A stretch of 64,000 nucleotides of DNA from Neobacillus sp. WH10. GTDB lineage: Bacteria > Bacillota > Bacilli > Bacillales > Cytobacillaceae. Under the pieces are notes generated by a model. It was not told the DNA's origin. It saw nothing but the letters and a program-made list of their open reading frames with translations, and ran no database searches. The translations under genes and the position numbers were made by a program. Location of the stretch: positions 1,798,001 through 1,862,000 of the forward strand of contig NZ_CP126110.1 of assembly GCF_030123405.1 (NCBI RefSeq). Direction: 5' to 3'. Each line of letters starts with the position of its first letter. Position 1 is the first letter of the stretch. This document shows positions 1 to 8,477 of this stretch, piece by piece.

Positions 1-41
1 AAGTATATTGGAAAAGAAGAAAAATTCATAAATTTAAATTG

Positions 42-55
42 TGAAAGCGCCTAAG
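42..55 (+). promoter_or_regulatory. candidate cre (CcpA) half-site upstream of glpK
   Basis: TGAAAGCGCCTAAG matches the left half and CG core of the catabolite-response element but departs in the right half. It lies about 50 bases before glpK, whose operon is under catabolite repression in B. subtilis. No terminator is visible between position 1 and glpK, so an upstream glpF (outside the window) probably shares the transcript. Function is inferred. Confidence 0.3.
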
Positions 56-104
56 CTTCCAGAAATTCAGCTAAAATTAAATTATATATAGGGGGAAGAT
101 TGGC

Positions 105-1595
105 ATGGTAAAATATATTTTGTCTTTAGATCAAGGTACAACAAGCTCGAGAGCAATTCTCTTTAATAAAAGTGGAGAAATCGTTCACACATCCCAAAAA
201 GAATTTACACAGCATTTTCCAAAGCCAGGCTGGGTTGAGCATAACGCTAATGAAATTTGGGGTTCGATTCTATCTGTTATTGCCGGCGTTTTATCCGAAT
301 CAGGCATAAAACCTGAAGAAATCGCTGGAATTGGAATTACTAATCAACGGGAAACAACCGTGGTTTGGGATAAAGAAACAGGTGAACCTGTTTACAATGC
401 AATAGTATGGCAATCACGACAAACAAGTGAAATCTGTGATGCATTAAAAGAAAAAGGCCATAATAACTTATTCCATAAGAAAACTGGTTTACTAATTGAC
501 GCCTATTTCTCAGGTACAAAGGTCAAATGGATTCTAGACCATGTAGAAGGTGCACGAGAAAAGGCAAGTCAAGGAAAATTGTTGTTTGGTACGATTGATA
601 CGTGGTTAATCTGGAAGCTTTCCGGCGGACGAACACATGTAACAGATTATTCAAATGCTTCTAGAACGTTAATGTATAATATTTATGAGCTTAAATGGGA
701 TGATGAATTATTAGAAATATTGGACATTCCTAAATCCATGCTGCCAGAGGTTTGTCAATCCTCTGAGATTTATGCAAACACAGTCGATTATCATTTCTTT
801 GGTAAAGGAGTTCCGATCGCAGGTATAGCTGGTGATCAGCAAGCAGCCTTATTCGGCCAGGCATGTTTTGAAAAAGGTATGGCTAAAAACACTTATGGAA
901 CTGGCTGCTTTATGTTAATGAATACTGGAGAAAAGGCAGTACGTTCTCAGCATGGTTTATTAACAACCATTGCTTGGGGAATAAACGGAAAGGTAGAATA
1001 TGCGCTTGAGGGCAGTATTTTTGTGGCTGGATCTGCGATACAATGGCTTCGTGACGGATTAAGAATGTTAAAGAATGCGAAGGATAGTGATGGTTATGCG
1101 GCAAAGGTTAACTCTACTGATGGTGTTTATGTTGTTCCAGCATTTGTTGGGTTGGGGACACCTTACTGGGATAGCGATGTCAGAGGAGCTGTGTTTGGAC
1201 TAACACGCGGTACATCAAAAGAACATTTTGTCCGAGCTACACTTGAATCACTGGCATATCAAACAAAAGATGTTTTATCAGCAATGGAAGCTGATGCTGG
1301 AATAGAACTTAAAACGCTTCGTGTCGATGGCGGTGCTGTCAAAAATAACTTCTTAATGGATTTTCAAAGTGATATCCTAAATGTTCCAGTTGAAAGACCA
1401 ATAGTCAATGAAACTACTGCTCTAGGTGCTGCCTATTTAGCAGGGCTGGCGGTTGGCTTCTGGGAAAGTCAAGCGGAGATTTCAAAGCAATGGGCAATTG
1501 ATAGGAAGTTTACCCCGAAAATGACGGAAGAAAATCGATATGATTTATATGATGGATGGAAAAAGGCAGTGAAGGCTGCAATGGCATTTAAATAG
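105..1595 (+). CDS. glpK: glycerol kinase
   Basis: Phosphorylates glycerol to sn-glycerol 3-phosphate with ATP in the cytoplasm, the entry step of glycerol catabolism. At 496 aa it has the usual FGGY-kinase length. Visible motifs are the N-terminal phosphate-binding LDQGTTSSRA (about residues 8-17), ITNQRETTVVW (about 77-87), GDQQAALFGQ (about 245) and the C-terminal DGGAVKNNFLMDF. His230, in DYHFFGKGVP, is the position phosphorylated and activated by HPr~P in Firmicutes glycerol kinases (family knowledge); ptsHI lie 2 kb away. The start is supported by GGGGGAAG. A terminator follows and glpD is next. Very secure. Confidence 0.97.
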   Translation: MVKYILSLDQGTTSSRAILFNKSGEIVHTSQKEFTQHFPKPGWVEHNANEIWGSILSVIAGVLSESGIKPEEIAGIGITNQRETTVVWDKETGEPVYNAIVWQSRQTSEICDALKEKGHNNLFHKKTGLLIDAYFSGTKVKWILDHVEGAREKASQGKLLFGTIDTWLIWKLSGGRTHVTDYSNASRTLMYNIYELKWDDELLEILDIPKSMLPEVCQSSEIYANTVDYHFFGKGVPIAGIAGDQQAALFGQACFEKGMAKNTYGTGCFMLMNTGEKAVRSQHGLLTTIAWGINGKVEYALEGSIFVAGSAIQWLRDGLRMLKNAKDSDGYAAKVNSTDGVYVVPAFVGLGTPYWDSDVRGAVFGLTRGTSKEHFVRATLESLAYQTKDVLSAMEADAGIELKTLRVDGGAVKNNFLMDFQSDILNVPVERPIVNETTALGAAYLAGLAVGFWESQAEISKQWAIDRKFTPKMTEENRYDLYDGWKKAVKAAMAFK

Positions 1596-1614
1596 AACAT
1601 TTGATGAAAAGTGA

Positions 1615-1660
1615 ACCACAAAAGATCCTTAAATTTGGTATTGTCTTTTGTGGTCTTTTT
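1615..1660 (+). terminator. terminator between glpK and glpD, possible GlpP antitermination site
   Basis: ACCACAAAAGA (1615-1625) pairs with TCTTTTGTGGT (1644-1654) and is followed by a T-rich run. It ends glpK and sits in the leader of glpD. In B. subtilis glpD has a leader terminator overcome by GlpP with glycerol 3-phosphate; the same role here is inference. Confidence 0.75.
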
Positions 1661-1722
1661 ATTTCCGTTTTTTTAATTCATGCATATTGAATACTATAGC
1701 TAACCGTGTGGAGGGAATCAAT

Positions 1723-3381
1723 TTGAAATTTTCTAACTTAAATCGGGATGATATAGGGAAAAAACTTAAAAGTGGCCAATATGATGTTCTGGTTATTGGA
1801 GGGGGAATCACCGGTGCAGGGATTGCTTTTGATGCTGCTTCAAGAGGGATGAAAACTGCACTTATTGAAATGCAGGATTTTGCAGCCGGAACATCAAGCA
1901 GATCAACGAAATTAGTCCACGGTGGACTACGGTACTTAAAACAATATAAAGTGAAATTGGTTGCTGAAGTGGGTAAAGAACGTGTCATCGTTTATGAAAA
2001 CGGCCCCCATGTGACAGCACCCGAATGGATGCTGCTTCCAATTTATAAAGGGGGAACTTTTGGCAAGTTTAGCACATCAATTGGCTTAAGGGTTTATGAC
2101 TTTTTAGCTGGTGTAAAAAAATCAGAACGCAGAACCATGCTAACAGCTGCAGAAACCTTATCAAAGGAACCGCTTATAAAAAAGGCCGGATTAATAGGTG
2201 GAGGGTATTACGTGGAATACCGAACGGATGATGCCCGGCTGACGATGGAAGTGATAAAAGCAGCAGTTGAAAAAGGTGCGGTTGCGTGTAATTATGCAAA
2301 GGTCATGGAGCTCATCTACGAAAACGGAAAAGTTATTGGTGTTCTAGTAAAAGATCAATTGACTGGAGAAACCTATTCGGTGTATGCAAAAAAAGTTATT
2401 AATGCATCCGGCCCTTGGGTTGATTCGATTCGTGAAATGGACCATTCCAAAAACGGAAAAACATTGCAGCTCTCTAAAGGAGTCCATCTTGTCATTGATC
2501 AGACCCGATTTCCACTTAAACAATCCATTTATTTTGATACACCAGATGGCCGGATGGTGTTTGCCATCCCGCGCAATGGTAAAGTATATGTTGGTACGAC
2601 AGATACATTTTATAGTCAAGATGCAGTTAATCCAAATATGACTGAAAGTGACCGCAGTTATATTATTAACGCCATTCATTATATGTTCCCTGAAGTGGAA
2701 ATCAGCGAACAAGATATCGAATCCAGCTGGGCGGGAGTAAGACCGCTTATTTACGAGGATGGGAAAGAACCGTCAGATATTTCTCGAAAAGATGAAATTT
2801 GGGAATCCAATTCCGGTTTGATTACAATCGCGGGTGGTAAATTAACGGGTTATCGAAAAATGGCGGAAACGATTGTCGATTTGTTAGGTGAAAAATTTCA
2901 ATTTGAAGAAGGAAAGGATTTTCCTGCTTGCCAAACCAAACTTATGCCAATATCAGGGGGGCATGTTGGCGGCTCGAAGAATTTTAGTACCTTTGTAGAG
3001 TCTAAGATAGCAAAGGGATTAGAGTCCAATCTAACTCGCGAAGAGGCGGAGCAATTAACAAATATATACGGATCAAACGTTGATTTGGTTTTCAACCTGT
3101 TAAAACTGAACCAATCTGATGCAGGAAAATACGGTTTACCTCTCTTTTTATTTGCAAAACTTGTTTATGGGATTGAAGAGGAGATGGTTGCGACACCGAT
3201 TGATTTCTTCTATCGGAGGACAGGGGACATTTTGTTTAATATTGACTTAGTGAAAAAATGGAAGAAACAAGTCATTGACTATATGAATGATAAGCTAATT
3301 TGGACGGATCAAGATAAGAAAAAATATACGCAATCTTTAGAAGATGCCTTAACATCAGCTGTAACCCCTGTCGATAAATAA
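1723..3381 (+). CDS. glpD: aerobic glycerol-3-phosphate dehydrogenase
   Basis: FAD-dependent, membrane-associated oxidation of glycerol 3-phosphate to dihydroxyacetone phosphate, passing electrons to menaquinone. The Rossmann FAD motif VIGGGITGAGIAFDAASRG lies near the N-terminus (about residues 24-42), followed by AAGTSSRSTKLVHGGLRYL, typical of GlpD. The TTG at 1723 is chosen because GGAGGG stands just upstream, giving 552 aa. The open frame extends upstream to 1648, but that part lies inside the glpK terminator stem and has no ribosome binding site. It follows glpK directly as a separate leader-controlled unit. Confidence 0.95.
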   Translation: MKFSNLNRDDIGKKLKSGQYDVLVIGGGITGAGIAFDAASRGMKTALIEMQDFAAGTSSRSTKLVHGGLRYLKQYKVKLVAEVGKERVIVYENGPHVTAPEWMLLPIYKGGTFGKFSTSIGLRVYDFLAGVKKSERRTMLTAAETLSKEPLIKKAGLIGGGYYVEYRTDDARLTMEVIKAAVEKGAVACNYAKVMELIYENGKVIGVLVKDQLTGETYSVYAKKVINASGPWVDSIREMDHSKNGKTLQLSKGVHLVIDQTRFPLKQSIYFDTPDGRMVFAIPRNGKVYVGTTDTFYSQDAVNPNMTESDRSYIINAIHYMFPEVEISEQDIESSWAGVRPLIYEDGKEPSDISRKDEIWESNSGLITIAGGKLTGYRKMAETIVDLLGEKFQFEEGKDFPACQTKLMPISGGHVGGSKNFSTFVESKIAKGLESNLTREEAEQLTNIYGSNVDLVFNLLKLNQSDAGKYGLPLFLFAKLVYGIEEEMVATPIDFFYRRTGDILFNIDLVKKWKKQVIDYMNDKLIWTDQDKKKYTQSLEDALTSAVTPVDK

Positions 3382-3666
3382 GAATGACGAAAATCGACTG
3401 TTTTCGACACTTTTGTGAACAAAGCCATTTTAACAGTTTTTTCGTTGTTTGATAGAGGTGAAAATGTTATCCTAGCACTTGAATAAGAGAAAACACCATT
3501 GAAATTCATTACATGTTTGGGCCCTTTTTGGGGGATAATAAACTGAATAGAATTGATTTGTTATCTTTATTTGAGTATTGATTTAGTTGACTAAATGACG
3601 AGAAATGTTTATTTTTAATAAAGCAAGTTTATTTTATATTTTATTATTAAAGGAGTTTGATTTAGC

Positions 3667-3933
3667 ATGGCAGAAAAGCAATTTAAAGTAATCGCAGAAA
3701 CAGGAATTCATGCAAGACCAGCAACTTTATTAGTTCAAACAGCTAGCAGATTTGATTCTGAAATTAATTTAGAATATAAGGGTAAAACCGTGAATTTAAA
3801 ATCTATTATGGGTGTTATGTCTCTAGGTGTAGGCCAAGGTGCTGATATTAAAATTTCTGCAGAAGGCAACGATGCTGCTGATGCACTTAATGCACTAGAA
3901 GAAACAATGAAAAAAGAAGGTTTGGCTGAATAA
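3667..3933 (+). CDS. ptsH: phosphocarrier protein HPr
   Basis: Small cytoplasmic phosphocarrier of the PTS, 88 aa, full length. The active-site His15 is in ETGIHARPAT, and regulatory Ser46 is in NLKSIMGVMSLG, the target of HPr kinase; HPr-Ser-P is the CcpA corepressor (family knowledge). The ribosome binding site is AAAGGAG. Its stop overlaps the start of ptsI (TAATG), showing translational coupling. ptsG, which precedes ptsH in B. subtilis, is absent: glpD lies 285 bases upstream. I could not identify a convincing promoter in that gap. Confidence 0.98.
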   Translation: MAEKQFKVIAETGIHARPATLLVQTASRFDSEINLEYKGKTVNLKSIMGVMSLGVGQGADIKISAEGNDAADALNALEETMKKEGLAE

Positions 3934-5651
3934 TGACGTTTTTAAAGGGAATAGCAGCATCAAATGGAATTGCTATCGCGAAGGCTTATCGTCTTGTTGA
4001 ACCTGATTTATCGTTTGAAAAGAAAACCATTGAAGATTCTGCTTATGAAGTTGAGCGTTTCAAGAAGGCGATGGAGAAATCAATATCCGAACTTGAAGCT
4101 ATTCGTGATAAGGCTAAAATAGACCTTGGCGCTGATAAAGCAGCTATTTTCGAAGCACATCTTTTGGTCCTTAGTGACCCTGAACTAAATGCACCAATCG
4201 AGAATAAAATTCAATCTGAAAACGTCAATGCCGAGTTTGCGCTTAAAGAAACAGCAGATATGTTCATTATGATGTTTGAACAAATGGATAATGAGTATAT
4301 GAAAGAACGTGCTGCAGATATACGCGATGTCACAAAACGTGTTCTAGCACATTTGTTAGGCGTTGAATTACCCAACCCAAGTATGATTGCTGAAGAAGTG
4401 ATCATTGTTGCTGAGGATTTAACTCCTTCAGACACTGCACAATTGAACCGCAATTTTGTTAAAGGATTTACCACAAATATTGGCGGACGCACCTCACATT
4501 CAGCGATTATGGCCCGTTCAATGGAAATTCCAGCTGTTGTTGGAACAAAGACGGCAACAGAGGAAATTACGAACGGGGACCTTGTCATTGTCGATGGCCT
4601 AAAAGGGGAAGTTCATATTAACCCAACACCTGAACTCGTTAAAGAGTATCGTAAAGTCCATGAAGATTATGAAATTCAAAAAGCAGAGTGGGCAAAACTT
4701 GTGAATGAACCGACCATTTCAAATGATGGACATCACGTAGAGTTAGCTGCCAATATCGGTACTCCTAATGATTTAAAAGGTGTTATTGAAAATGGCGGTG
4801 AAGGTGTAGGTTTATATCGAACTGAGTTCCTTTATATGGGAAGAGATCAGCTTCCAAGTGAGGAAGAACAGTTTGAATCATATAAAGCAGTACTTGAAAG
4901 AATGGAAGGAAAGCCTGTTGTTGTTCGTACCTTGGATATTGGCGGCGATAAAGAGCTGCCATATTTGGATTTACCAAAAGAAATGAATCCATTTCTAGGT
5001 TTCCGGGCAATTCGTTTATGTTTAGAAGAACAAGGGATTTTCCGAACACAGCTTCGCGCGCTTTTACGTGCAAGTAACTTTGGAAATTTAAAAATCATGT
5101 TCCCGATGATTGCTACTTTGGACGAGTTTCGTGCTGCTAAAGCTATTCTTGAAGAAGAGAAAGAAAAGCTTCTTTCTGAAGGTCAAACAGTAGCTGACAA
5201 AATTGAACTTGGGATCATGGTGGAAATTCCGTCTACGGCAATTTTAGCTGACCAATTCGCTAAAGAAGTAGATTTCTTCAGCATTGGTACGAATGATTTG
5301 ATTCAATATACGATGGCAGCAGACCGGATGAACCAACAAGTATCATATTTGTATCAACCGTATAGCCCTTCTATATTAAGACTTGTAAAAATGGTTATTG
5401 ACGCAGCACATGCGGAAGGTAAATGGGCAGGAATGTGCGGAGAAATGGCCGGAGATGAAACGGCTATTCCAGTTCTTCTGGGCCTTGGTCTTGATGAATT
5501 CTCGATGAGTGCGACATCCATTTTAAAAGCTCGCTCACAAATCAAGAATTTGAAAAGGTCCGATATGGAGAAGCTTGCACAAGAAGTATTAAATATGCAA
5601 ACTACTGCTCAGGTTATTGAAGCAGTTAATTCTGCAACAATTAAAAATTAA
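3933..5651 (+). CDS. ptsI: PTS enzyme I (PEP-protein phosphotransferase)
   Basis: Takes phosphate from PEP and transfers it to HPr, 572 aa as usual. The phosphohistidine segment is GGRTSHSAIMARS (active His about residue 189). The PEP/Mg-binding barrel shows GLYRTEFLYM, VVRTLDIGGDKE, GIMVEIPS, FFSIGTNDLIQYT and, near the C-terminus, GMCGEMAGDE with the catalytic Cys. It overlaps ptsH by one base and ends before a hairpin at 5653-5690. No odd features. Confidence 0.98.
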   Translation: MTFLKGIAASNGIAIAKAYRLVEPDLSFEKKTIEDSAYEVERFKKAMEKSISELEAIRDKAKIDLGADKAAIFEAHLLVLSDPELNAPIENKIQSENVNAEFALKETADMFIMMFEQMDNEYMKERAADIRDVTKRVLAHLLGVELPNPSMIAEEVIIVAEDLTPSDTAQLNRNFVKGFTTNIGGRTSHSAIMARSMEIPAVVGTKTATEEITNGDLVIVDGLKGEVHINPTPELVKEYRKVHEDYEIQKAEWAKLVNEPTISNDGHHVELAANIGTPNDLKGVIENGGEGVGLYRTEFLYMGRDQLPSEEEQFESYKAVLERMEGKPVVVRTLDIGGDKELPYLDLPKEMNPFLGFRAIRLCLEEQGIFRTQLRALLRASNFGNLKIMFPMIATLDEFRAAKAILEEEKEKLLSEGQTVADKIELGIMVEIPSTAILADQFAKEVDFFSIGTNDLIQYTMAADRMNQQVSYLYQPYSPSILRLVKMVIDAAHAEGKWAGMCGEMAGDETAIPVLLGLGLDEFSMSATSILKARSQIKNLKRSDMEKLAQEVLNMQTTAQVIEAVNSATIKN

Positions 5652-5652
5652 T

Positions 5653-5690
5653 ATAGAATAAGACCGGCAAATGTGTCGGTCTTATTCTAT
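5653..5690 (+). terminator. ptsHI terminator hairpin
   Basis: ATAGAATAAGACCG pairs with CGGTCTTATTCTAT around a 10-base loop just after the ptsI stop. The stem is long, but there is no clear T-run after it. Confidence 0.65.
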
Positions 5691-5771
5691 ATGAATTGAT
5701 CGGGTTGCCAAGTATTTCCTGATAGATCTTATAAAATAGAAATTTATGAAAAAATAAGGAGTGGTCAAAAT

Positions 5772-6557
5772 ATGGAATTGAACCTATGTGGAAAGTCAGC
5801 GATAGTTGTTGCTTCTAGCCAGGGATTAGGGTTTGCAATTGCTGAACGGCTGGTGAAAGAGGGAGCAAATGTAATGATTTCCGGCCGGGAAGAGGAGAAG
5901 CTGAAACAAAAAGCCTGCGTACTTGAATCAATTGGTTCTGGAAAAGTAGCCTATCAAAAAGCTGATATAACCAATGCCAATGACATTAAAAAGCTAGTAG
6001 TTGTTACAGCAGAAACTTTTGGCAGTATCCAATTACTTGTCAATAACGCTGGGGGACCGCCGGCTGCTTCATTTGAAGAATTGACGGATGAAGACTGGCA
6101 AGCCTCATTTGAGTTAAATCTATTATCTTACGTTCGGCTGATTAGGGAGTCTTTGCCTTACCTAAAACAAAATGGAGGAAAGATTCTAAATATCGCCTCT
6201 TCTTCAATAAAGGAGCCAATTCCAGGATTAATTCTTTCCAATACATATCGGACTGGAATTATTGGACTTTCAAAAACGCTTGCTTCAGAGCTTGCACCTT
6301 ATAATATCTTGATTAATACCATTGCCCCAGGACGCATTGCAACAGATCGTGTAAAGCACTTAGATCAAGTGAAAGCAAATAAACTGGGTGTTGACAGGGA
6401 AACGATCGAGATACAATCTAAATCAGGGATTCCACTAAAAAGATATGGAAAACCAGAGGAGTTTGCTAATGTTGCAGCATTTTTGCTTTCAGATGCGAAT
6501 TCATATATGACTGGCAGCTCCTTCCTTGTCGACGGTGGTATGATAAAATCTATTTAA
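5772..6557 (+). CDS. short-chain dehydrogenase/reductase (SDR) family protein
   Basis: 261 aa with an SDR fold: nucleotide-binding loop ASSQGLGFAIA (residues 14-24) in place of the usual TGxxxGxG, NNAGG at 91-95, IASSS at 141-145 with the catalytic Ser, and a C-terminal GSSFLVDGGM. The catalytic YxxxK reads YRTGI (159-163), so the Lys is replaced by Ile. The fold is clear, but the substrate is unknown and ordinary SDR catalysis is doubtful. It resembles proteins annotated as 3-oxoacyl-ACP-reductase-like. It has its own AAGGAG ribosome binding site and stands alone between ptsI and a lipoprotein gene. Confidence 0.85.
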   Translation: MELNLCGKSAIVVASSQGLGFAIAERLVKEGANVMISGREEEKLKQKACVLESIGSGKVAYQKADITNANDIKKLVVVTAETFGSIQLLVNNAGGPPAASFEELTDEDWQASFELNLLSYVRLIRESLPYLKQNGGKILNIASSSIKEPIPGLILSNTYRTGIIGLSKTLASELAPYNILINTIAPGRIATDRVKHLDQVKANKLGVDRETIEIQSKSGIPLKRYGKPEEFANVAAFLLSDANSYMTGSSFLVDGGMIKSI

Positions 6558-6642
6558 AAATTTTTTTCTCCTTAATTAACCTTTCTTAACGTTTATTACC
6601 AATGTATTTTGGCTATGGTAATTGTATAAGGGAGTGTTATGA

Positions 6643-7116
6643 ATGCGAAGGAATTTACAAATGGTCATTGTCATAATCCTAGTGGTGTTTAGTTCATCAT
6701 TTTTAAACGGATGTGGAACTCTATTTTCAAATGAGTTAATCGTAAACCGCTATGCGGATGCCTTGCTAACAAAAAATAATGAACTCCAATTTCGTTTTCG
6801 GATTAACAATGAAATATTAGAAGCGCACCAATTATATAAGGTGAAAGTCACGATCCACGATGACAAATTGGCCTCTGCTATCGGCAAAAGGGAAATAATC
6901 TATGGTGAGGATCAAGTACTAAATGGTGATTATTTAGAGGTTAAAGGAAAAAGTGAAAAATATATATTTATGGACCCGCTTCCCTTACAAAAAGATTTAC
7001 ATATTCAAGAGCTAAAGAATATGATCGAGAGGGACCAGGCTGTGTCAATTGAAGTATTTAACGACGAAGAAGTTTTTGGACGTACGTTTCTTACAAATTT
7101 TTCTTCAGAGTTATAA
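6643..7116 (+). CDS. putative lipoprotein of unknown function
   Basis: 157 aa. It starts with basic residues and a hydrophobic stretch ending in the lipobox LNGC (Cys24), so it is probably lipid-anchored outside the membrane. The rest is a hydrophilic, mostly beta-like domain with no motif I recognise. The ribosome binding site GGGAGTG precedes the ATG. It appears monocistronic, with a terminator at about 7184. Confidence 0.75.
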   Translation: MRRNLQMVIVIILVVFSSSFLNGCGTLFSNELIVNRYADALLTKNNELQFRFRINNEILEAHQLYKVKVTIHDDKLASAIGKREIIYGEDQVLNGDYLEVKGKSEKYIFMDPLPLQKDLHIQELKNMIERDQAVSIEVFNDEEVFGRTFLTNFSSEL

Positions 7117-7183
7117 AAATAGTTTATTTTTTAACATTAAGGGACATCATTAGAATGTGCATAAATTTGGAGATGGAGCACGA

Positions 7184-7217
7184 AAGACCGGACGATCTGG
7201 GGCGTTACGGTCTTTTT
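7184..7217 (+). terminator. terminator after the 6643 lipoprotein
   Basis: AAGACCG (7184-7190) pairs with CGGTCTT (7208-7214), followed by a run of T. Confidence 0.75.
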
Positions 7218-7282
7218 TTATTCCCCAAAAATAAGTTGAAGTGCTAAAATAAAAGAATATTTAAATGAGGGGAAGGATTAGA

Positions 7283-8161
7283 TTGCTTACTCCAGAAAAT
7301 ACGGTTATTGGTTTTATTGGAACAGGTGTAATGGGCAAAAGCATGGCAAGGCATTTATTACATGCTGGTTACTCATTGGTTGTATATTCAAGAACAAAAG
7401 AGAAGGCAAATGACTTATTGGAAAGCGGAGCAATGTGGGCTGATTCACCAAAAAAAGTCGCAGAAAAAGCAAAAGTCATTTTCACTATGGTCGGCTATCC
7501 AACAGATGTTGAGGAAGTGTTTTTAGGTGAGACCGGATTAGTTCAACACGGTAAACCTGGAAGTTATCTTATTGATATGACTACCTCTGCACCCTCCCTA
7601 GCTGTAAAAATCTACGACGAAGCGAAAAAGAAAGGGATCAATGCAATCGATGCTCCCGTTTCAGGCGGAGATGTAGGGGCAAGGGAAGCGACGCTCTCGA
7701 TCATGGTGGGCGGAGACGAGGAAGCCTTTGAAGCGGTTCATCCGCTACTTCAATATCTTGGAACAAATATTGTTTACCAAGGGAAGCCAGGAGCGGGTCA
7801 GCATACAAAAATGTGCAATCAAATAGCCATAGCCTCGAATATGATTGGTGTCTGTGAAGCCATCATTTATGCTGAAAAGGCAGGACTAAATCCTGAGCAT
7901 GTCTTAAAAAGTATATCGGCTGGGGCAGCCGGCAGCTGGTCATTATCAAATCTTGCTCCAAGAATGCTAAATGGTAATTTTGAGCCTGGATTTTATATTA
8001 AGCATTTTATTAAGGATATGAAAATCGCGATTAATGAGGCAGAGCGAATGAAAATGGATGTGCCTGGATTGTCGCTTGCGAAATCCTTATATGATAAATT
8101 GGCTGAAAAAGGTGAAGAAAATAGCGGTACCCAAGCCCTTTATAAGTATTGGAAAAACTAA
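7283..8161 (+). CDS. ykwC: beta-hydroxyacid dehydrogenase (3-hydroxyisobutyrate dehydrogenase family)
   Basis: NAD(P)-dependent oxidoreductase of the 6-phosphogluconate/3-hydroxyisobutyrate dehydrogenase superfamily. It shows the N-terminal Rossmann motif GFIGTGVMGKSMA, the substrate-binding DAPVSGGDVGAR, and the catalytic-Lys segment GAGQHTKMCNQ. The TTG at 7283 is preferred (292 aa) because AGGGGAAGG lies just before it; the ATG at 7265 has no ribosome binding site. B. subtilis ykwC lies in the same neighbourhood, downstream of ptsHI. The exact substrate is unknown. Confidence 0.9.
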   Translation: MLTPENTVIGFIGTGVMGKSMARHLLHAGYSLVVYSRTKEKANDLLESGAMWADSPKKVAEKAKVIFTMVGYPTDVEEVFLGETGLVQHGKPGSYLIDMTTSAPSLAVKIYDEAKKKGINAIDAPVSGGDVGAREATLSIMVGGDEEAFEAVHPLLQYLGTNIVYQGKPGAGQHTKMCNQIAIASNMIGVCEAIIYAEKAGLNPEHVLKSISAGAAGSWSLSNLAPRMLNGNFEPGFYIKHFIKDMKIAINEAERMKMDVPGLSLAKSLYDKLAEKGEENSGTQALYKYWKN

Positions 8162-8246
8162 CCTAATTATGGCCACAATCTGGTAAGCATAATTTCCTCC
8201 TAATTCAAGAAACTATGATAGAAAAATCTTGATAGGAGGAATTTTT

Positions 8247-8426
8247 TTGGCTAAACGGACGAAAAAGAACGATGCAAAGCAAAAGAACAAAAAGGGTTTT
8301 GACTCTGCCGTTTTAAATGAAGAATTTGCCCATGAAATGGGGTCAGCAGCCACAAACCAAATTCATAAAGACAAAGCAAAAAAAGAAAAGGCTCCTAAAA
8401 ATAACGGTAAATATAAAGGACAATAA
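8247..8426 (+). CDS. small basic protein, possibly YfhD-like spore protein
   Basis: 59 aa from a TTG preceded by a strong AGGAGG at about 8233; the open frame reaches 8229, but that part contains the ribosome binding site. It is very rich in Lys, Asn and Ala, with a short acidic middle (NEEFAHEMG) and a Lys-rich tail. This composition recalls the small YfhD/SASP-like proteins of Bacillus, but I cannot assign a family firmly. It is followed by a strong terminator shared with patA. Confidence 0.6.
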   Translation: MAKRTKKNDAKQKNKKGFDSAVLNEEFAHEMGSAATNQIHKDKAKKEKAPKNNGKYKGQ

Positions 8427-8434
8427 ACATAGGA

Positions 8435-8474
8435 ACAGGTAACCCTCACTTTAAATGGTGAGGGTTACCTGTTT
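8435..8474. terminator. bidirectional terminator
   Basis: ACAGGTAACCCTCAC and GTGAGGGTTACCTGT form a 15-bp perfect stem with an 8-base loop, between the convergent small gene (plus) and patA (minus). Confidence 0.9.
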
Positions 8475-8477
8475 AAT

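Noticed and set aside
7161..7253. Short frame overlapping the terminator before ykwC
   Set aside because: No ribosome binding site and it spans the terminator hairpin.
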